A stretch of 48,388 nucleotides of DNA from the NCBI GenBank assembly GCA_903970425.1, contig CAJCIR010000072.1, forward strand, positions 1 to 48,388, in the 5' to 3' direction. The stretch is from Chlamydiota bacterium (GTDB taxonomy: Bacteria; Patescibacteriota; Saccharimonadia; Saccharimonadales; UBA4665). The notes below the pieces were generated by a model. It was not told the DNA's origin and ran no database searches. It saw nothing but the letters and a program-made list of their open reading frames with translations. A program made the translations under genes and the position numbers. Shown here piece after piece: positions 1 through 8,848 of the stretch (position 1 is its first letter; each line of letters begins with the position of its first letter).

Positions 1-1053
1 TGGCGCTGGATATTCTATGTTAACTTGCCAATCGGGATCATTGCTCTTATTGCCATTGCCACCCGCCTACATCTGCCTCCTCGCAAGACTGAGCATAAAA
101 TCGACTATTTTGGAGCAGGATTATTGTCTGGTGGTTTAGTGTCATTGTTGTTGGTCACAGTCTGGGGCGGCAACAACTATGCCTGGCGCTCCGAGCAAAT
201 TATCGGTTTGGCTATCGCGGGAGTTGCTCTAATAGCAGCCTTCATCTTTTGGGAGACCAAGGTGTCGGAACCACTTTTGCCACTCCGCCTATTTAGAAAC
301 AGTATATTTAGAGTTTCAGTAATGCTGTCTATGCTAGCGGGACTGGTTATGTTTGGGGCGATAATTTTCCTGCCGGAGTATCAACAGATCGTTCGTGGCT
401 ATTCGGCCACAAAGTCTGGCTTGCTACTTTTGCCACTAATTGTTGGACTGTTAACTGCTTCGATCGTTTCCGGAAGGCTTATCAGCAAATGGGGGCATTA
501 CCGCATATTCCCTATTATAGGTACAAGCATCATGGTTGTGGGTTTCTGGTTATTCAGTCACGTTAGTTTGTCGACAACTCAACTTGATCTTACTTATTGG
601 ATGATTGTTCTGGGAGTAGGTATTGGACTCTTCATGCAGGTAATGACCTTGGCTGTTCAGAACTCAGTTGACCGAGCAGATTTGGGAACAGCATCCTCGG
701 CCACAGTTTTCTTCAGAACTCTGGGTAGTGCCTTCGGTACAGCAATTTTTGGAGCAATACTTACTAATCGCCTGAATCACAACCTATTGAAATTACTTCC
801 CGCCTCGGTGGCAAAGCACGTTAACGGGGGGAGTATAGAGGGCAATCCCGCGCAGTTACATGGTCAACCACCGGCCATTGTTCATGATGTATTTCAGGCT
901 TTTGTAATGGCCTTTCATAGTGTGTTTATATGGGGAATCCCCTTCGCCATTCTCGCCGTGATAGTGGCCCTGTTCCTGAAAGAGACTCCTCTGCGGGACT
1001 CAACAAAGGATATGGCCGAGGGCGAAAGTCTTCAAATCCATCCCGCCGAATAA
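1..1053 (+). CDS. MFS drug-efflux transporter, DHA2 (EmrB/QacA) family, 5'-truncated by window edge
   Basis: The reading frame is open from base 1 and begins inside the protein with WRWIFYVNLPIG, the hallmark DHA2-family segment (compare WRWNFFINVPVG in the complete homologue at 16802). The apparent TTG start at base 25 is therefore an artefact, and roughly the first third of the protein lies outside the window. What remains contains about eight to nine hydrophobic helices and a short charged C-terminus. By family knowledge it is a proton-driven multidrug exporter in the cytoplasmic membrane; the substrate cannot be read from the sequence. The last 128 bp overlap the convergent Nudix gene. 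Confidence 0.9.
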   Translation, partial: WRWIFYVNLPIGIIALIAIATRLHLPPRKTEHKIDYFGAGLLSGGLVSLLLVTVWGGNNYAWRSEQIIGLAIAGVALIAAFIFWETKVSEPLLPLRLFRNSIFRVSVMLSMLAGLVMFGAIIFLPEYQQIVRGYSATKSGLLLLPLIVGLLTASIVSGRLISKWGHYRIFPIIGTSIMVVGFWLFSHVSLSTTQLDLTYWMIVLGVGIGLFMQVMTLAVQNSVDRADLGTASSATVFFRTLGSAFGTAIFGAILTNRLNHNLLKLLPASVAKHVNGGSIEGNPAQLHGQPPAIVHDVFQAFVMAFHSVFIWGIPFAILAVIVALFLKETPLRDSTKDMAEGESLQIHPAE

Positions 1054-1573
1054 GTTTAGGGTTCTCATCTTGTCTGATATTTTGTGAAGGTACGACAATG
1101 GGGGTCCCTCTGTCGCGCGTTTTGTAAACACTAGTACCGTGATCAATGATAGATTGGAGGTCTATATTACTCCGGAGCTGATCGAACCCACCCATGTCCA
1201 TGACTTCTTCAATATCTACCATTAGTAGAGTAGGGTGCTTCGGCGTAGGCGTAAACTCACCGCCGGTAATATGCGAAAGGTAAACAGCTCTTATAAGCGT
1301 ATTGCCACTGCGTGACATCATTTGTTGGTACCATCCTATAAAATCAATTACCTCAAATTCGAGTCCGCCTCTTCCAGTTTGCTCGTCGTACCCAGTTTCT
1401 TCGCGGGCCTCCCGTATTGCAGTATCGACGAGGTTTTCTTGTGGCATAAGGCTACCACCAAGTTCTCCATAGACTGGAGACCCAGGAACTTTTGTTTCTT
1501 GAACTAACGCATATAATCCGTTATCGCCCAGTGCAACGTTAAAACTTCCGAGCTTCACGCCCGCTTCACTCAT
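926..1573 (-). CDS. Nudix hydrolase
   Basis: A 215-residue protein with a complete Nudix box: G(x5)E(x7)REAREETGY, around residues 40-62. It would hydrolyse a nucleoside diphosphate linked to another moiety; the substrate is unknown. The box and fold fill the first ~150 residues. The last ~65 are polar and Arg-rich, and about 42 of them are encoded antisense to the end of the MFS gene, so the C-terminus may be a read-through extension. No Shine-Dalgarno sequence is seen; a TACAAT box lies 7 nt before the ATG (complement of 1581-1586), suggesting a leaderless transcript. Confidence 0.85.
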   Translation of the reverse strand: MSEAGVKLGSFNVALGDNGLYALVQETKVPGSPVYGELGGSLMPQENLVDTAIREAREETGYDEQTGRGGLEFEVIDFIGWYQQMMSRSGNTLIRAVYLSHITGGEFTPTPKHPTLLMVDIEEVMDMGGFDQLRSNIDLQSIIDHGTSVYKTRDRGTPIVVPSQNIRQDENPKLIRRDGFEDFRPRPYPLLSPAEESLSGTGPLSRREWRRGFPI

Positions 1574-1630
1574 AAGCAGTATTGTAGGCTAACTATAATA
1601 TAATTCTAGTGCTTTTTTAAATGACAGACT

Positions 1631-1957
1631 CTAGTCGCTTAGACTTTCCCTCATCCAAGCTGATACACCAATTGAGGACTTGACGATGGGGTAGGCTGTT
1701 AGCACAGGAGTGTCGTAACTGTGCAGTTTTTTTACTACTGCCTCAATTTCTGGAAACTTTTCCTCAGAAGTATCCATGATTAGTAGGGTTTCTTCATTGC
1801 TTTCTATCTTACCCTGCCATTTATAGGTCGAGTCGACAGAAGTTTGTTTGACGCAGGCCACGAGTTTCTTGGCAAACAATTCTTTCACGATCGTGTCGGC
1901 CTCGACAGTGTTGGTACAAGTTAAAAATAGACTCACAAGCTTCATATCTTTAATCAT
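1631..1957 (-). CDS. cutA: CutA-like divalent cation tolerance protein
   Basis: A short protein of about 108 residues matching CutA1 over its length: a beta-strand start (VSLFLTCTN), LVACV, the Y-K-W-x-G-K segment, and the HSYDTPVL motif. The family forms very stable trimers of ferredoxin-like fold; its role in metal tolerance is established mainly in E. coli and is less clear elsewhere. Possible starts are GTG 1966, ATG 1957 and ATG 1945. The ATG at 1957 is used here, though the one at 1945 gives the most typical N-terminus. It is transcribed in the same direction as the flanking Nudix and deacetylase genes. Confidence 0.85.
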   Translation of the reverse strand: MIKDMKLVSLFLTCTNTVEADTIVKELFAKKLVACVKQTSVDSTYKWQGKIESNEETLLIMDTSEEKFPEIEAVVKKLHSYDTPVLTAYPIVKSSIGVSAWMRESLSD

Positions 1958-2017
1958 AGCAGACACCCGCTATCTAGCGTAAAAGCAATAGATTACTAGG
2001 AGACGAAAAAACAATAA

Positions 2018-2737
2018 CTATTTCTGATAGGCGGGGACGCCTAGCAGTTTATCGACGGTAACGAAGCTATAGCCATCTTTAATTAGTTGGTTGACTACAA
2101 TTTTAGCGGCATCAATTGTTTGCTGGCGGTCACCGCCTTTGCCATCAATACCGTCGTGGAAGATGATGATGGCCCCGGGCTTAGCTTTTTTGATCGCAGC
2201 CTTGGCAATCTTCTTAGGATCTATCCTCAGTACCTCTAGAGAATGGCAAAATTCTCCCGACACTGGCTGTAGACCATAGTGGTGAATTCTTCGCAGTACC
2301 AACGGCTGACGCAACAACCATGGAGGACGAAAAAGGGCAGGTGTTTTACCGGTGTACTTTTTTATAATCGCCTGATTTTTTACTATCTCCTCATCGAAAT
2401 CCAAGCTTTGGAAAAATTTATGAAACTCATGTGATAGAGAATGGTTCCCGACGACATGGCCGCTCTTTATAATCTTTTTAGTTGTCGCGGGATAGCGTTC
2501 CACACATTTACCCACCTGGAAAAATGTTGCCTTAACACCTTTAGAGTTCAGAAATTGTAGTAGCTCAGAAGTATAAGGCTCGTTAGGCCCATCATCGAAA
2601 GTCAAAGCAATAACTCTTTCCCCGGTTTTGACTCGCCAAGGATAGGCCCCAAATATCTGAGAGTAGGATGACATGAATAGCCAATAGAGCAGACCTATGG
2701 CTAGAAGTACCACCACAATTATAAAAAGGGCTGTCAT
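2018..2737 (-). CDS. Membrane-anchored polysaccharide deacetylase (NodB homology domain)
   Basis: 239 residues with one N-terminal membrane helix (about residues 3-21), then a NodB/CE4 domain facing outside. All CE4 motifs are present: TFDDGP (46-51, catalytic base and metal Asp), NHSLSH (98-103, metal-binding His pair), RPPW (137-140) and HDG (194-196). It should remove N-acetyl groups from a cell-surface glycan such as peptidoglycan or poly-N-acetylglucosamine. Its ATG overlaps the stop of the upstream glycosyltransferase by one base (TAATG), so the two are probably translationally coupled and act on the same polymer. Confidence 0.92.
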   Translation of the reverse strand: MTALFIIVVVLLAIGLLYWLFMSSYSQIFGAYPWRVKTGERVIALTFDDGPNEPYTSELLQFLNSKGVKATFFQVGKCVERYPATTKKIIKSGHVVGNHSLSHEFHKFFQSLDFDEEIVKNQAIIKKYTGKTPALFRPPWLLRQPLVLRRIHHYGLQPVSGEFCHSLEVLRIDPKKIAKAAIKKAKPGAIIIFHDGIDGKGGDRQQTIDAAKIVVNQLIKDGYSFVTVDKLLGVPAYQK

Positions 2738-3627
2738 TATAATAGATATTTTATAACATCGCTAGCTGCATCGAAAGATCCGTACGTAACATGCTCTAGA
2801 TCGACTCTAATTGGAGCCCAAAGAACTAATATTAAAGTGGCCGACACTAACACAAAACGATAGACACGCGGGCTTCGAAGACTCAAGATAGTATTTTCCC
2901 GGTAAGCCGGCGCAGTACCTAAGATTGTACGATCAAAACGTTTGTTTAAGTTATAAGCCAAGAGGTAATAGATAAAAAATGAAACGAAAATGGTATAAAA
3001 CAAACCCTGATTTAGACGTCTTGATGAGGTAAAAGTTGGATTTGTAGCCTCGAACATAACCTTACCCTTCTGCTGGAGCTGATTAAGTAAGTACATTTCA
3101 TCTCCCCCCTGGGTTAATGCTGTATCATAACCTTCCCAGGCAGACTTCTTAAAGGCAGTATTGGTAGCAGTAATATAAAATGGTTTGCCAGTCATACGAT
3201 AGCGGATGCCAACTGCGCCGAATAGCACAAAAGTATAGAATTTTCCCCACCATGGTCCATCGGGGTATCTACAGGGTCCAGTAACACCAACAATAGATTT
3301 GTTGTCCCGAAATGTCTGATCGATACGTTTTAGCCAATCTTTGTCAAACTGCGTGTCCGCATCTGTCGATACAACGATTTGCCCCCGGGCGGCCTCAGTA
3401 CCAGCTTGACGTGCCCAACATACTCCAGTTCTGTTTTCTGTTATAACTCTTGCACCATGCTTGAGGGCGATTTTGGCGGTTTTATCAGTACTGTTGTTAT
3501 CAACAACGATGACTTCGAACTTACCTCTATAACTCTGCTTACTAAGCGATTTAAGGGTTGCGCCTATGTATGCCTCTTCGTTATAACAGGGAATCACTAC
3601 ACTAAAACGAAGCCTTCTCAATCCCAT
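2737..3627 (-). CDS. Family 2 glycosyltransferase with C-terminal membrane helices
   Basis: 296 residues. A GT-A fold begins at SVVIPCYNEE (about 9-18), followed by the nucleotide-binding DNNSTD (43-48) and the metal-binding DxD (STDAD, 87-91). A GGDE motif near residue 180 may supply the catalytic acid. Two or three hydrophobic helices follow (about 206-225 and 255-275). The Q(x2)RW motif of processive cellulose, chitin and hyaluronan synthases is not visible. It uses an activated sugar and acts at the inner membrane face. First gene of a two-gene unit with the deacetylase. Confidence 0.9.
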   Translation of the reverse strand: MGLRRLRFSVVIPCYNEEAYIGATLKSLSKQSYRGKFEVIVVDNNSTDKTAKIALKHGARVITENRTGVCWARQAGTEAARGQIVVSTDADTQFDKDWLKRIDQTFRDNKSIVGVTGPCRYPDGPWWGKFYTFVLFGAVGIRYRMTGKPFYITATNTAFKKSAWEGYDTALTQGGDEMYLLNQLQQKGKVMFEATNPTFTSSRRLNQGLFYTIFVSFFIYYLLAYNLNKRFDRTILGTAPAYRENTILSLRSPRVYRFVLVSATLILVLWAPIRVDLEHVTYGSFDAASDVIKYLL

Positions 3628-3724
3628 GAATTACATTATTGCATATAATTAAGTGATATTTAGAAAATCGATTATGTTTTTTTAAGAGAAGCTATATCGT
3701 TAAATGAATGAGCTGAAGTCAATA

Positions 3725-4492
3725 CTACTTCTTGCTCTCTTTGTTCATGAAGTCTCTTACGCTGGCCACTGTGTCCATAAACTGCGCAGGGAAGATAATC
3801 GTACTGTTCTTATCTGAGGAAATCTCGGTTAATACTTGCAGGTTTCGTAGTTGTAGGGCTATCGGGTGCTTAGAGATAACGTCAGCCGCTTTGGCAAGAG
3901 CATCGGCACTAAGGGCTTCACCCTCAGCTGCAATGATTTTTGCTCTCTTCTCTCGCTCAGCTTGAGCAGCTGCCGACATTGCACTTTGCATGCTAACAGG
4001 CAACTGAATGTCCTTAAGCTCTACCATACTCACGTATACACCCCACTTTTCAGTGGTTTTATCCAATATTGCTTTGATCGCATCATTAATTTTTATGGTC
4101 TGACTAAGTACGTCATCAAGTAAGTTTTGACCAACAATGTTACGAACAGTCGTCTGAGCAATCTGGTAAATAGCTGATTCCACATCTTGAATTTCGACGA
4201 CTGATTTAACTGGGTCGGAAATCTGATAATAAGCTACCGCAGCAACATCGATAGACACGTTATCCTTGGTTATAATCTTTTGGGAATCAACTGGTAGGGT
4301 AACAATCCGCATGGTGATTTTTCGCAAGCGATCTATTACTGGGACAATAAAAGTTATGCCAGGCTCTCTAACAGGTGTCATAACCCTTCCTAGTCTAAAC
4401 ACCACGCCGCGTTCGTACTGATTGATAATTCTCAGACTAAGCGCCAGCAGTATTATTATAAGAAAGACAATCCCCGGAATAGCACCAGCCAT
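3725..4492 (-). CDS. SPFH/band 7 protein (slipin/stomatin-like)
   Basis: 255 residues: one N-terminal membrane helix (about 5-22), then a band 7 domain with [10 protein letters not shown] and [12 protein letters not shown], and a C-terminal Ala/Glu-rich helical region (about 180-215, [19 protein letters not shown]) typical of slipins. Members oligomerise in membrane microdomains and often pair with an NfeD-type protease partner. None is seen next to it here. A clear AAGGAG lies 6 nt upstream of the ATG, so this gene uses a conventional ribosome binding site. Confidence 0.93.
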   Translation of the reverse strand: MAGAIPGIVFLIIILLALSLRIINQYERGVVFRLGRVMTPVREPGITFIVPVIDRLRKITMRIVTLPVDSQKIITKDNVSIDVAAVAYYQISDPVKSVVEIQDVESAIYQIAQTTVRNIVGQNLLDDVLSQTIKINDAIKAILDKTTEKWGVYVSMVELKDIQLPVSMQSAMSAAAQAEREKRAKIIAAEGEALSADALAKAADVISKHPIALQLRNLQVLTEISSDKNSTIIFPAQFMDTVASVRDFMNKESKK

Positions 4493-4555
4493 TTAAAACT
4501 CCTTTAGTTAAAAATATTCTGTACCTTAAATCGATATTAAGCAAGCTATAGCAGC

Positions 4556-4708
4556 TTAGTCTCTAAGAGTAGCTATTATTTGAGCGTAGCAGGATTTGCA
4601 GAGATGAAATTTCTTAACCTGGTTATTCTCATTTGGTGGGCTAAGCAGTATAGCCCCGAACTCACCCAGTTCCTCTCCGCACTTGTCACACTTTGGTTTT
4701 ATGGCCAT
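4556..4708 (-). CDS. Small zinc-ribbon protein (50 aa)
   Basis: An open frame of 50 codons plus stop, starting MAIKPKCDKCGEE and ending at a TAA at 4556. It carries two CxxC knuckles: CDKC at 7-10 and CKSC at 37-40, spaced as in a zinc ribbon. The middle reads GAILLSPP before a Lys/Phe/His segment. I recall similar tiny proteins as widespread in Saccharibacteria; function unknown, possibly nucleic-acid or protein binding. An ATG at 4714 could extend it by two residues. The regular cysteine spacing makes a chance frame unlikely. Confidence 0.75.
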   Translation of the reverse strand: MAIKPKCDKCGEELGEFGAILLSPPNENNQVKKFHLCKSCYAQIIATLRD

Positions 4709-4812
4709 AACCATATTGTAAGGCCTAGCTTAAAAAGATAAATAGTTGGGCCAATCTTTAGTTAAATTCGCTAATCTGATTGACAAGAGATGGGCAATTA
4801 TGGAGAATAGTG

Positions 4813-5877
4813 ATGCAGGCAAGCAAAAACAAAAAACATCACAATTTAATGATTAGAACCTACGACAACAGACAGGCTCCTCTTAAAACTCCTCAAACAG
4901 GCTCTGTTCATAATGTACTAATTTTCCTAGTAGTACTGGCTTTTGGCCTGTTTTTTGGTTTTAGATATTTACAAGACCATGTTTCAGCGGCCACTTCCAA
5001 GATCACCTCTGGTGTATCCGGCTATTGTCTCGATGATCATAAGGATATCGTAACCAATAGTGCTGTAGTAGATGATTGGGGATGTAATGGTACGAGTGCT
5101 CAAGACTGGGTAGCTACCGACACCACAATTACCCACGACGACAAATATTGTTTAAGCGTTCAGGATAACTCTACTGACAAGGAAGCCAATGTAACGCTTG
5201 ATAGTTGCAATGGGGCTCCGGGACAGGTCTGGCTGCGTGATCAGACTGGGTACCAAAATCCTAATAGTGGGCTATGTCTTTCAACCTCACCGTCTCAAAC
5301 CGACGGCCATCTGTTTTTAGACTCCTGTTCAAACCTCAGCAGCCAACAGGAAACATGGTCACCCGTAAGCCTAAGCGATAAGAGCGGTAAAGACAGCATT
5401 ACGTGTAGTGGTAGCGAAGATGAAAAGGTTGCTTGTTATGCTGTGAAGGAATGGACATCCTGGCAGTCGGGAACAATAAGTCATGAAAACCTACTTAATT
5501 CCTATACTGACGGAGCACCTTATGAAGAATGGTGCGCCGATTTTGTCAGCTATGTCTACAAGGAAGCCGGATATCCGTTTACTCAGGGTGAAACCAACGG
5601 CTGGGATGAAAACATCGCGGGAAACATACAAAACCAGGGAGACTTTACTATGCATAGTGCATCCTCAGGATATGTTCCACATGCTGGCGACGTTGCTTTT
5701 TTCGACTATCCAGGTGGACACGTTGAAATTGTCGTTAGTGGAGGCAAGACGCCAACTTTCGTTTACGGTGATTCTGCGACTATAGATCCATCTACTGGGA
5801 ATGGTGATATGGAAGCCAACACTATTACGAGCGAACCCAATTTGGGCCAATTGACCTATTATCTATCGCCAAATTAG
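4813..5877 (+). CDS. Membrane-anchored ricin-type lectin/CHAP amidase
   Basis: About 354 residues. A cytoplasmic lead of ~35 residues is followed by a membrane helix (LIFLVVLAFGLFFGFRYL), a ricin-B lectin-like trefoil segment (about 65-190, with three Q-x-W type repeats: QDW, QVW, QETW) and a CHAP domain. The CHAP nucleophile is Cys241 (WCADFVSYV) and the general base is His303 (GGHVEIV). CHAP domains cleave peptidoglycan amide bonds, and the lectin part should bind glycans. A TTG at 4780 would extend the frame, but GGAG 7 nt before the ATG at 4813 favours this start. It ends 14 bp before the convergent typA stop. Confidence 0.9.
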   Translation: MQASKNKKHHNLMIRTYDNRQAPLKTPQTGSVHNVLIFLVVLAFGLFFGFRYLQDHVSAATSKITSGVSGYCLDDHKDIVTNSAVVDDWGCNGTSAQDWVATDTTITHDDKYCLSVQDNSTDKEANVTLDSCNGAPGQVWLRDQTGYQNPNSGLCLSTSPSQTDGHLFLDSCSNLSSQQETWSPVSLSDKSGKDSITCSGSEDEKVACYAVKEWTSWQSGTISHENLLNSYTDGAPYEEWCADFVSYVYKEAGYPFTQGETNGWDENIAGNIQNQGDFTMHSASSGYVPHAGDVAFFDYPGGHVEIVVSGGKTPTFVYGDSATIDPSTGNGDMEANTITSEPNLGQLTYYLSPN

Positions 5878-5891
5878 GAATAGTAGAGAAT

Positions 5892-7712
5892 TTATTTCTG
5901 GCGCTTGCGCTTAATAGGATCCAATTCGGATTTTCGAAGTCGCAAAGATAGGGGAGTAACTTCCAATAGCTCATCATTCTCTATAAAGTCTAAAGACTCC
6001 TCTAAGCTTAGTCTGACCGGAGGAGTTAGCTGGACCGTACCGTCACTCGAGGAGCTACGCATGTTAGTTAGGTGCTTAGCCTTGCAGACATTCAGTTCTA
6101 GATCATCGCTTCTTTTATTCAGGCCAACAATCTGTCCGGCATAGACTTTCTCTGCAGGGCCGACAAAAACAGTACCCCTGCTTTCGGCAGTTTGCAGAGC
6201 GTAAGGGGTAGTGATTCCGCTTTCGTAGGCTATGAGTACACCATTTCGTAGTTTTTGCAGTGGGGCTCCAAGCGGTTCATAGCCGGTCATCAGACTATTC
6301 ATAATAACTGTACCCTTAGTGGCGGTTGTCAGGACATTTCGAAGACCAATCAGAGCTCTGGTAGGAATTTCGTAAACTAGCTTAGTTGATCCCTTGGAGT
6401 TGGCAAACTGTTCTTTTAGAGTTGCTCGGCGTGTACCAAGTTCCATTTGAACTGTGCCAACCTGTTCTTCCGGAACTTCGATGATTAATTCTTCTATTGG
6501 TTCAAGGATTTTACCGTTTTCTTCTTTAGTTACAACTTGCGGTCTTCCTACTTCGAATTCGTAACCCTCACGCCGCAGAGTTTCGATTAGAACACTTAAG
6601 TGAAGTTCCCCACGGCCACTTACCAAAAAGCCAATCTTTTCATCAATAACTCTCAGACCAACATTGGTCTCGAGTTCTTTTTGGAGTCTTTCGCCAATCT
6701 GTCGACCAGTTGAGAACTTACCCTCGGTACCTTTAGACGGACTAGTGTTTGGTCCGAGATAAATCTTAAGAGTTGGGGCCTCGATTTCGATTATCGGCAG
6801 GGCCTCTGGCTGTTGATCGTCGGCGACTGTTTCACCTATTTGAGCGTCAGCAATACCAGTTAGTTGGACTATTTCTCCAGCACCACTTTCACTTACCTGT
6901 GTCTTACCAACCCCATTACTTATTAGAATGCTGTCAATCTTAGCTTTAACCTGTGTCCCGTCTTTTTTACATAGGGTAACTTGATCAAATTCTTTAACAT
7001 GACCACGGTTGATTCGTCCAATAGCGTACTTACCCTTAAAGCTATCCCACGCAAGGGCCGAGACTAACATCTGGAATGGCTTATCAACTTCAACGTTAGG
7101 AGCCGGAACTTCATTGATTATTGCGTCAAAAATAACCGAGAGATCTGCGTCTTCTTCTGGATTAGTCGGTGGCTTTGTCCAGGCTTTTCCTTCTCGGCCA
7201 ATTGCGTAATATGTTGGGTAGTGCAGCTGATTTTCGTGAACAGCTAGTTCAAGGAAAAGGTCGGCGATCTCATCTTCAACTTCAGCTAGCCGCGAACCCT
7301 GTTTGTCGATCTTATTAATGATCACAATAGGTTTTAGTTCATTAGCCAAAGCCTTACCTAGAACAAATTTTGTTTGAGGCATTGGGCCTTCTTGGGCATC
7401 AACAATCAATAGACAACCATCAGCCATGTTAATAGTCCGCTCTACTTCACCACTAAAATCAGCGTGCCCTGGGGTGTCGATAATATTTATTCGGTAATCA
7501 CCGTGTTGTACAGCTGTAACTTTGGCTGTTATGGTAATACCACGTTCACGCTCTTGATCACCACTGTCCATTATCAAATCTTGACCCATCTCGGCCTGAT
7601 TGTCTCGGAATGTTTTGGACTGTTTTAACAGACCATCGACAAGTGTAGTCTTGCCGTGGTCAACGTGTGCGATAATCGCAATGTTTCGAATTTTAGTTGC
7701 GTCTTGTCTCAT
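5892..7712 (-). CDS. typA: Ribosome-associated GTPase TypA/BipA
   Basis: 606 residues, full length. The translational GTPase domain starts with G1 AHVDHGKTT (about 15-23), then DTPGHADF (G3) and NKID (G4). EF-G-like domains III and V follow, then the BipA-specific C-terminal domain ([15 protein letters not shown] region). TypA binds the ribosome and helps 50S assembly and growth under cold or stress. The promoter and an unusual leader hairpin are listed separately. Confidence 0.98.
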   Translation of the reverse strand: MRQDATKIRNIAIIAHVDHGKTTLVDGLLKQSKTFRDNQAEMGQDLIMDSGDQERERGITITAKVTAVQHGDYRINIIDTPGHADFSGEVERTINMADGCLLIVDAQEGPMPQTKFVLGKALANELKPIVIINKIDKQGSRLAEVEDEIADLFLELAVHENQLHYPTYYAIGREGKAWTKPPTNPEEDADLSVIFDAIINEVPAPNVEVDKPFQMLVSALAWDSFKGKYAIGRINRGHVKEFDQVTLCKKDGTQVKAKIDSILISNGVGKTQVSESGAGEIVQLTGIADAQIGETVADDQQPEALPIIEIEAPTLKIYLGPNTSPSKGTEGKFSTGRQIGERLQKELETNVGLRVIDEKIGFLVSGRGELHLSVLIETLRREGYEFEVGRPQVVTKEENGKILEPIEELIIEVPEEQVGTVQMELGTRRATLKEQFANSKGSTKLVYEIPTRALIGLRNVLTTATKGTVIMNSLMTGYEPLGAPLQKLRNGVLIAYESGITTPYALQTAESRGTVFVGPAEKVYAGQIVGLNKRSDDLELNVCKAKHLTNMRSSSSDGTVQLTPPVRLSLEESLDFIENDELLEVTPLSLRLRKSELDPIKRKRQK

Positions 7713-7721
7713 AATAAATAA

Positions 7722-7737
7722 CGGCGCCTAAGCACCG
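7722..7737 (-). promoter_or_regulatory. Hairpin in typA leader, with TATAAT upstream
   Basis: On the minus strand, arms CGGTGC and GCGCCG pair perfectly (one U-G wobble) around the loop TTAG. The hairpin ends 9 nt before the typA ATG. No Shine-Dalgarno sequence lies between hairpin and ATG; an AAGGAG sits on its 5' side instead. A TATAAT (complement of 7754-7759) just upstream makes it part of a leader of about 35 nt. A role in translation control is inferred. Confidence 0.5.
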
Positions 7738-7805
7738 CCTCTTAACTCCTTATATTATACCTTAATCGAGAGCTTATGGCTACCCCATAGCCAACTATTA
7801 TTTAA

Positions 7806-8072
7806 CTAGGCGTGTTTATCTTTGTGATCTGGTTTTGTAGCACCGGGAGCCATAGTAGATCGCTCACCACTCATAACCCACGCTCCGACTAGCAAAATAA
7901 CGGCTAGAGCAACAAAGGCTACGCCGTGCTTAAGGTGCTTAGCACTCGATCCCGCTGCATGACCGGGGAAGTAGTGAGGTAGGTTAGCGGCTGTTTTAGT
8001 AAAATAAACAACTCCTATGACGGCCGAGACGACTGCTAATAGTACAAGAATTAGAACTGATAATTTTTTCAT
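7806..8072 (-). CDS. Small two-helix membrane protein, unknown function
   Basis: About 88 residues from the Met that begins MKKLSVLILVLLAVV; two other Met codons lie upstream (8108 and 8087). The helices span roughly residues 4-24 and 50-68, joined by a His/Gly/Ser-rich loop (HYFPGHAAG), with a charged C-terminal tail rich in His, Lys and Asp. I recognise no family. A TGTATAAT at the 8108 start looks like an extended -10 box, which argues for a start further in. Divergent from the gene at 8205. Confidence 0.6.
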   Translation of the reverse strand: MKKLSVLILVLLAVVSAVIGVVYFTKTAANLPHYFPGHAAGSSAKHLKHGVAFVALAVILLVGAWVMSGERSTMAPGATKPDHKDKHA

Positions 8073-8204
8073 AGAATTGTCTTTCATTTTATCTACATAA
8101 TTATACATAAGGTTGTATTCAATCAGTAGAATATAATTATTATTAGTACATCAAGAGAATAAGCTCTTAGGGCAGCGGTCGTGGCGTTTTTTCTGTAAAG
8201 ATAT

Positions 8205-8756
8205 ATGAATGAAATCAAAAAATATCTGTTATTCTCGCAACTATCCTTAAATGGCCTACTTGCAATCTGTTGTTTGATAATTCAAAGCGTTGTAATTCAT
8301 AATGGCGGAGTTAGTAATTTTGGTAATCATGAGTCAACAGTCGCGCTCTATACGCTTGGCTTCATACTTTGCGCGTTTTTTCTATCGATAGCCGGTTGGA
8401 AATTGTTAAAGATGAAACCCAAATCAACTAGGCCAGCATACCTGTTATTTGTGTTGAGCCTACTCGACGTCTTGGTACTTATCAGCACTTTCCCCAGACA
8501 CATAAGCTATACCTATTCAGATATACATGATGATCTTGGCATTGTTCTCTTTGTATATTATCTATTTTTATCTATCTGGTTTGTGCTGAGACTGAAAAGT
8601 TATACTACGACTTCAATTTTCATTGCTGAGATAATAGGCTCCATCATAGGACTTCTCTCAATAACTAAAGTAATTCACTTTTTATTTATTGGACAATTTA
8701 TTGGAGGATTAGCCTTCGGCATATTGTTAATCATTTGTTTTCCAACTTCAGCATAG
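8205..8756 (+). CDS. Multi-pass membrane protein of unknown function
   Basis: 183 residues with about five predicted membrane helices (roughly 10-30, 48-66, 78-96, 112-130 and 150-178), connected by short loops. No catalytic motif is visible and I recognise no family. The hydrophobic pattern resembles DUF998-like integral membrane proteins, but I cannot confirm that. It stands alone between a divergent small membrane protein and the downstream hydrolase gene, with no clear Shine-Dalgarno sequence. Confidence 0.65.
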   Translation: MNEIKKYLLFSQLSLNGLLAICCLIIQSVVIHNGGVSNFGNHESTVALYTLGFILCAFFLSIAGWKLLKMKPKSTRPAYLLFVLSLLDVLVLISTFPRHISYTYSDIHDDLGIVLFVYYLFLSIWFVLRLKSYTTTSIFIAEIIGSIIGLLSITKVIHFLFIGQFIGGLAFGILLIICFPTSA

Positions 8757-8848
8757 AACTATTCAGGAATAATCCAGACTAGCTATATATGATATGGAAA
8801 GAGATTTTTAAAACAGTTACAATAAGACAAAGAAAGCGGCTATTTTAT

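Noticed and set aside
25-27. TTG as the true start of the first MFS gene
   Set aside because: The frame is open to base 1 with the internal family motif WRWIFYVN, so the gene is cut by the window edge.
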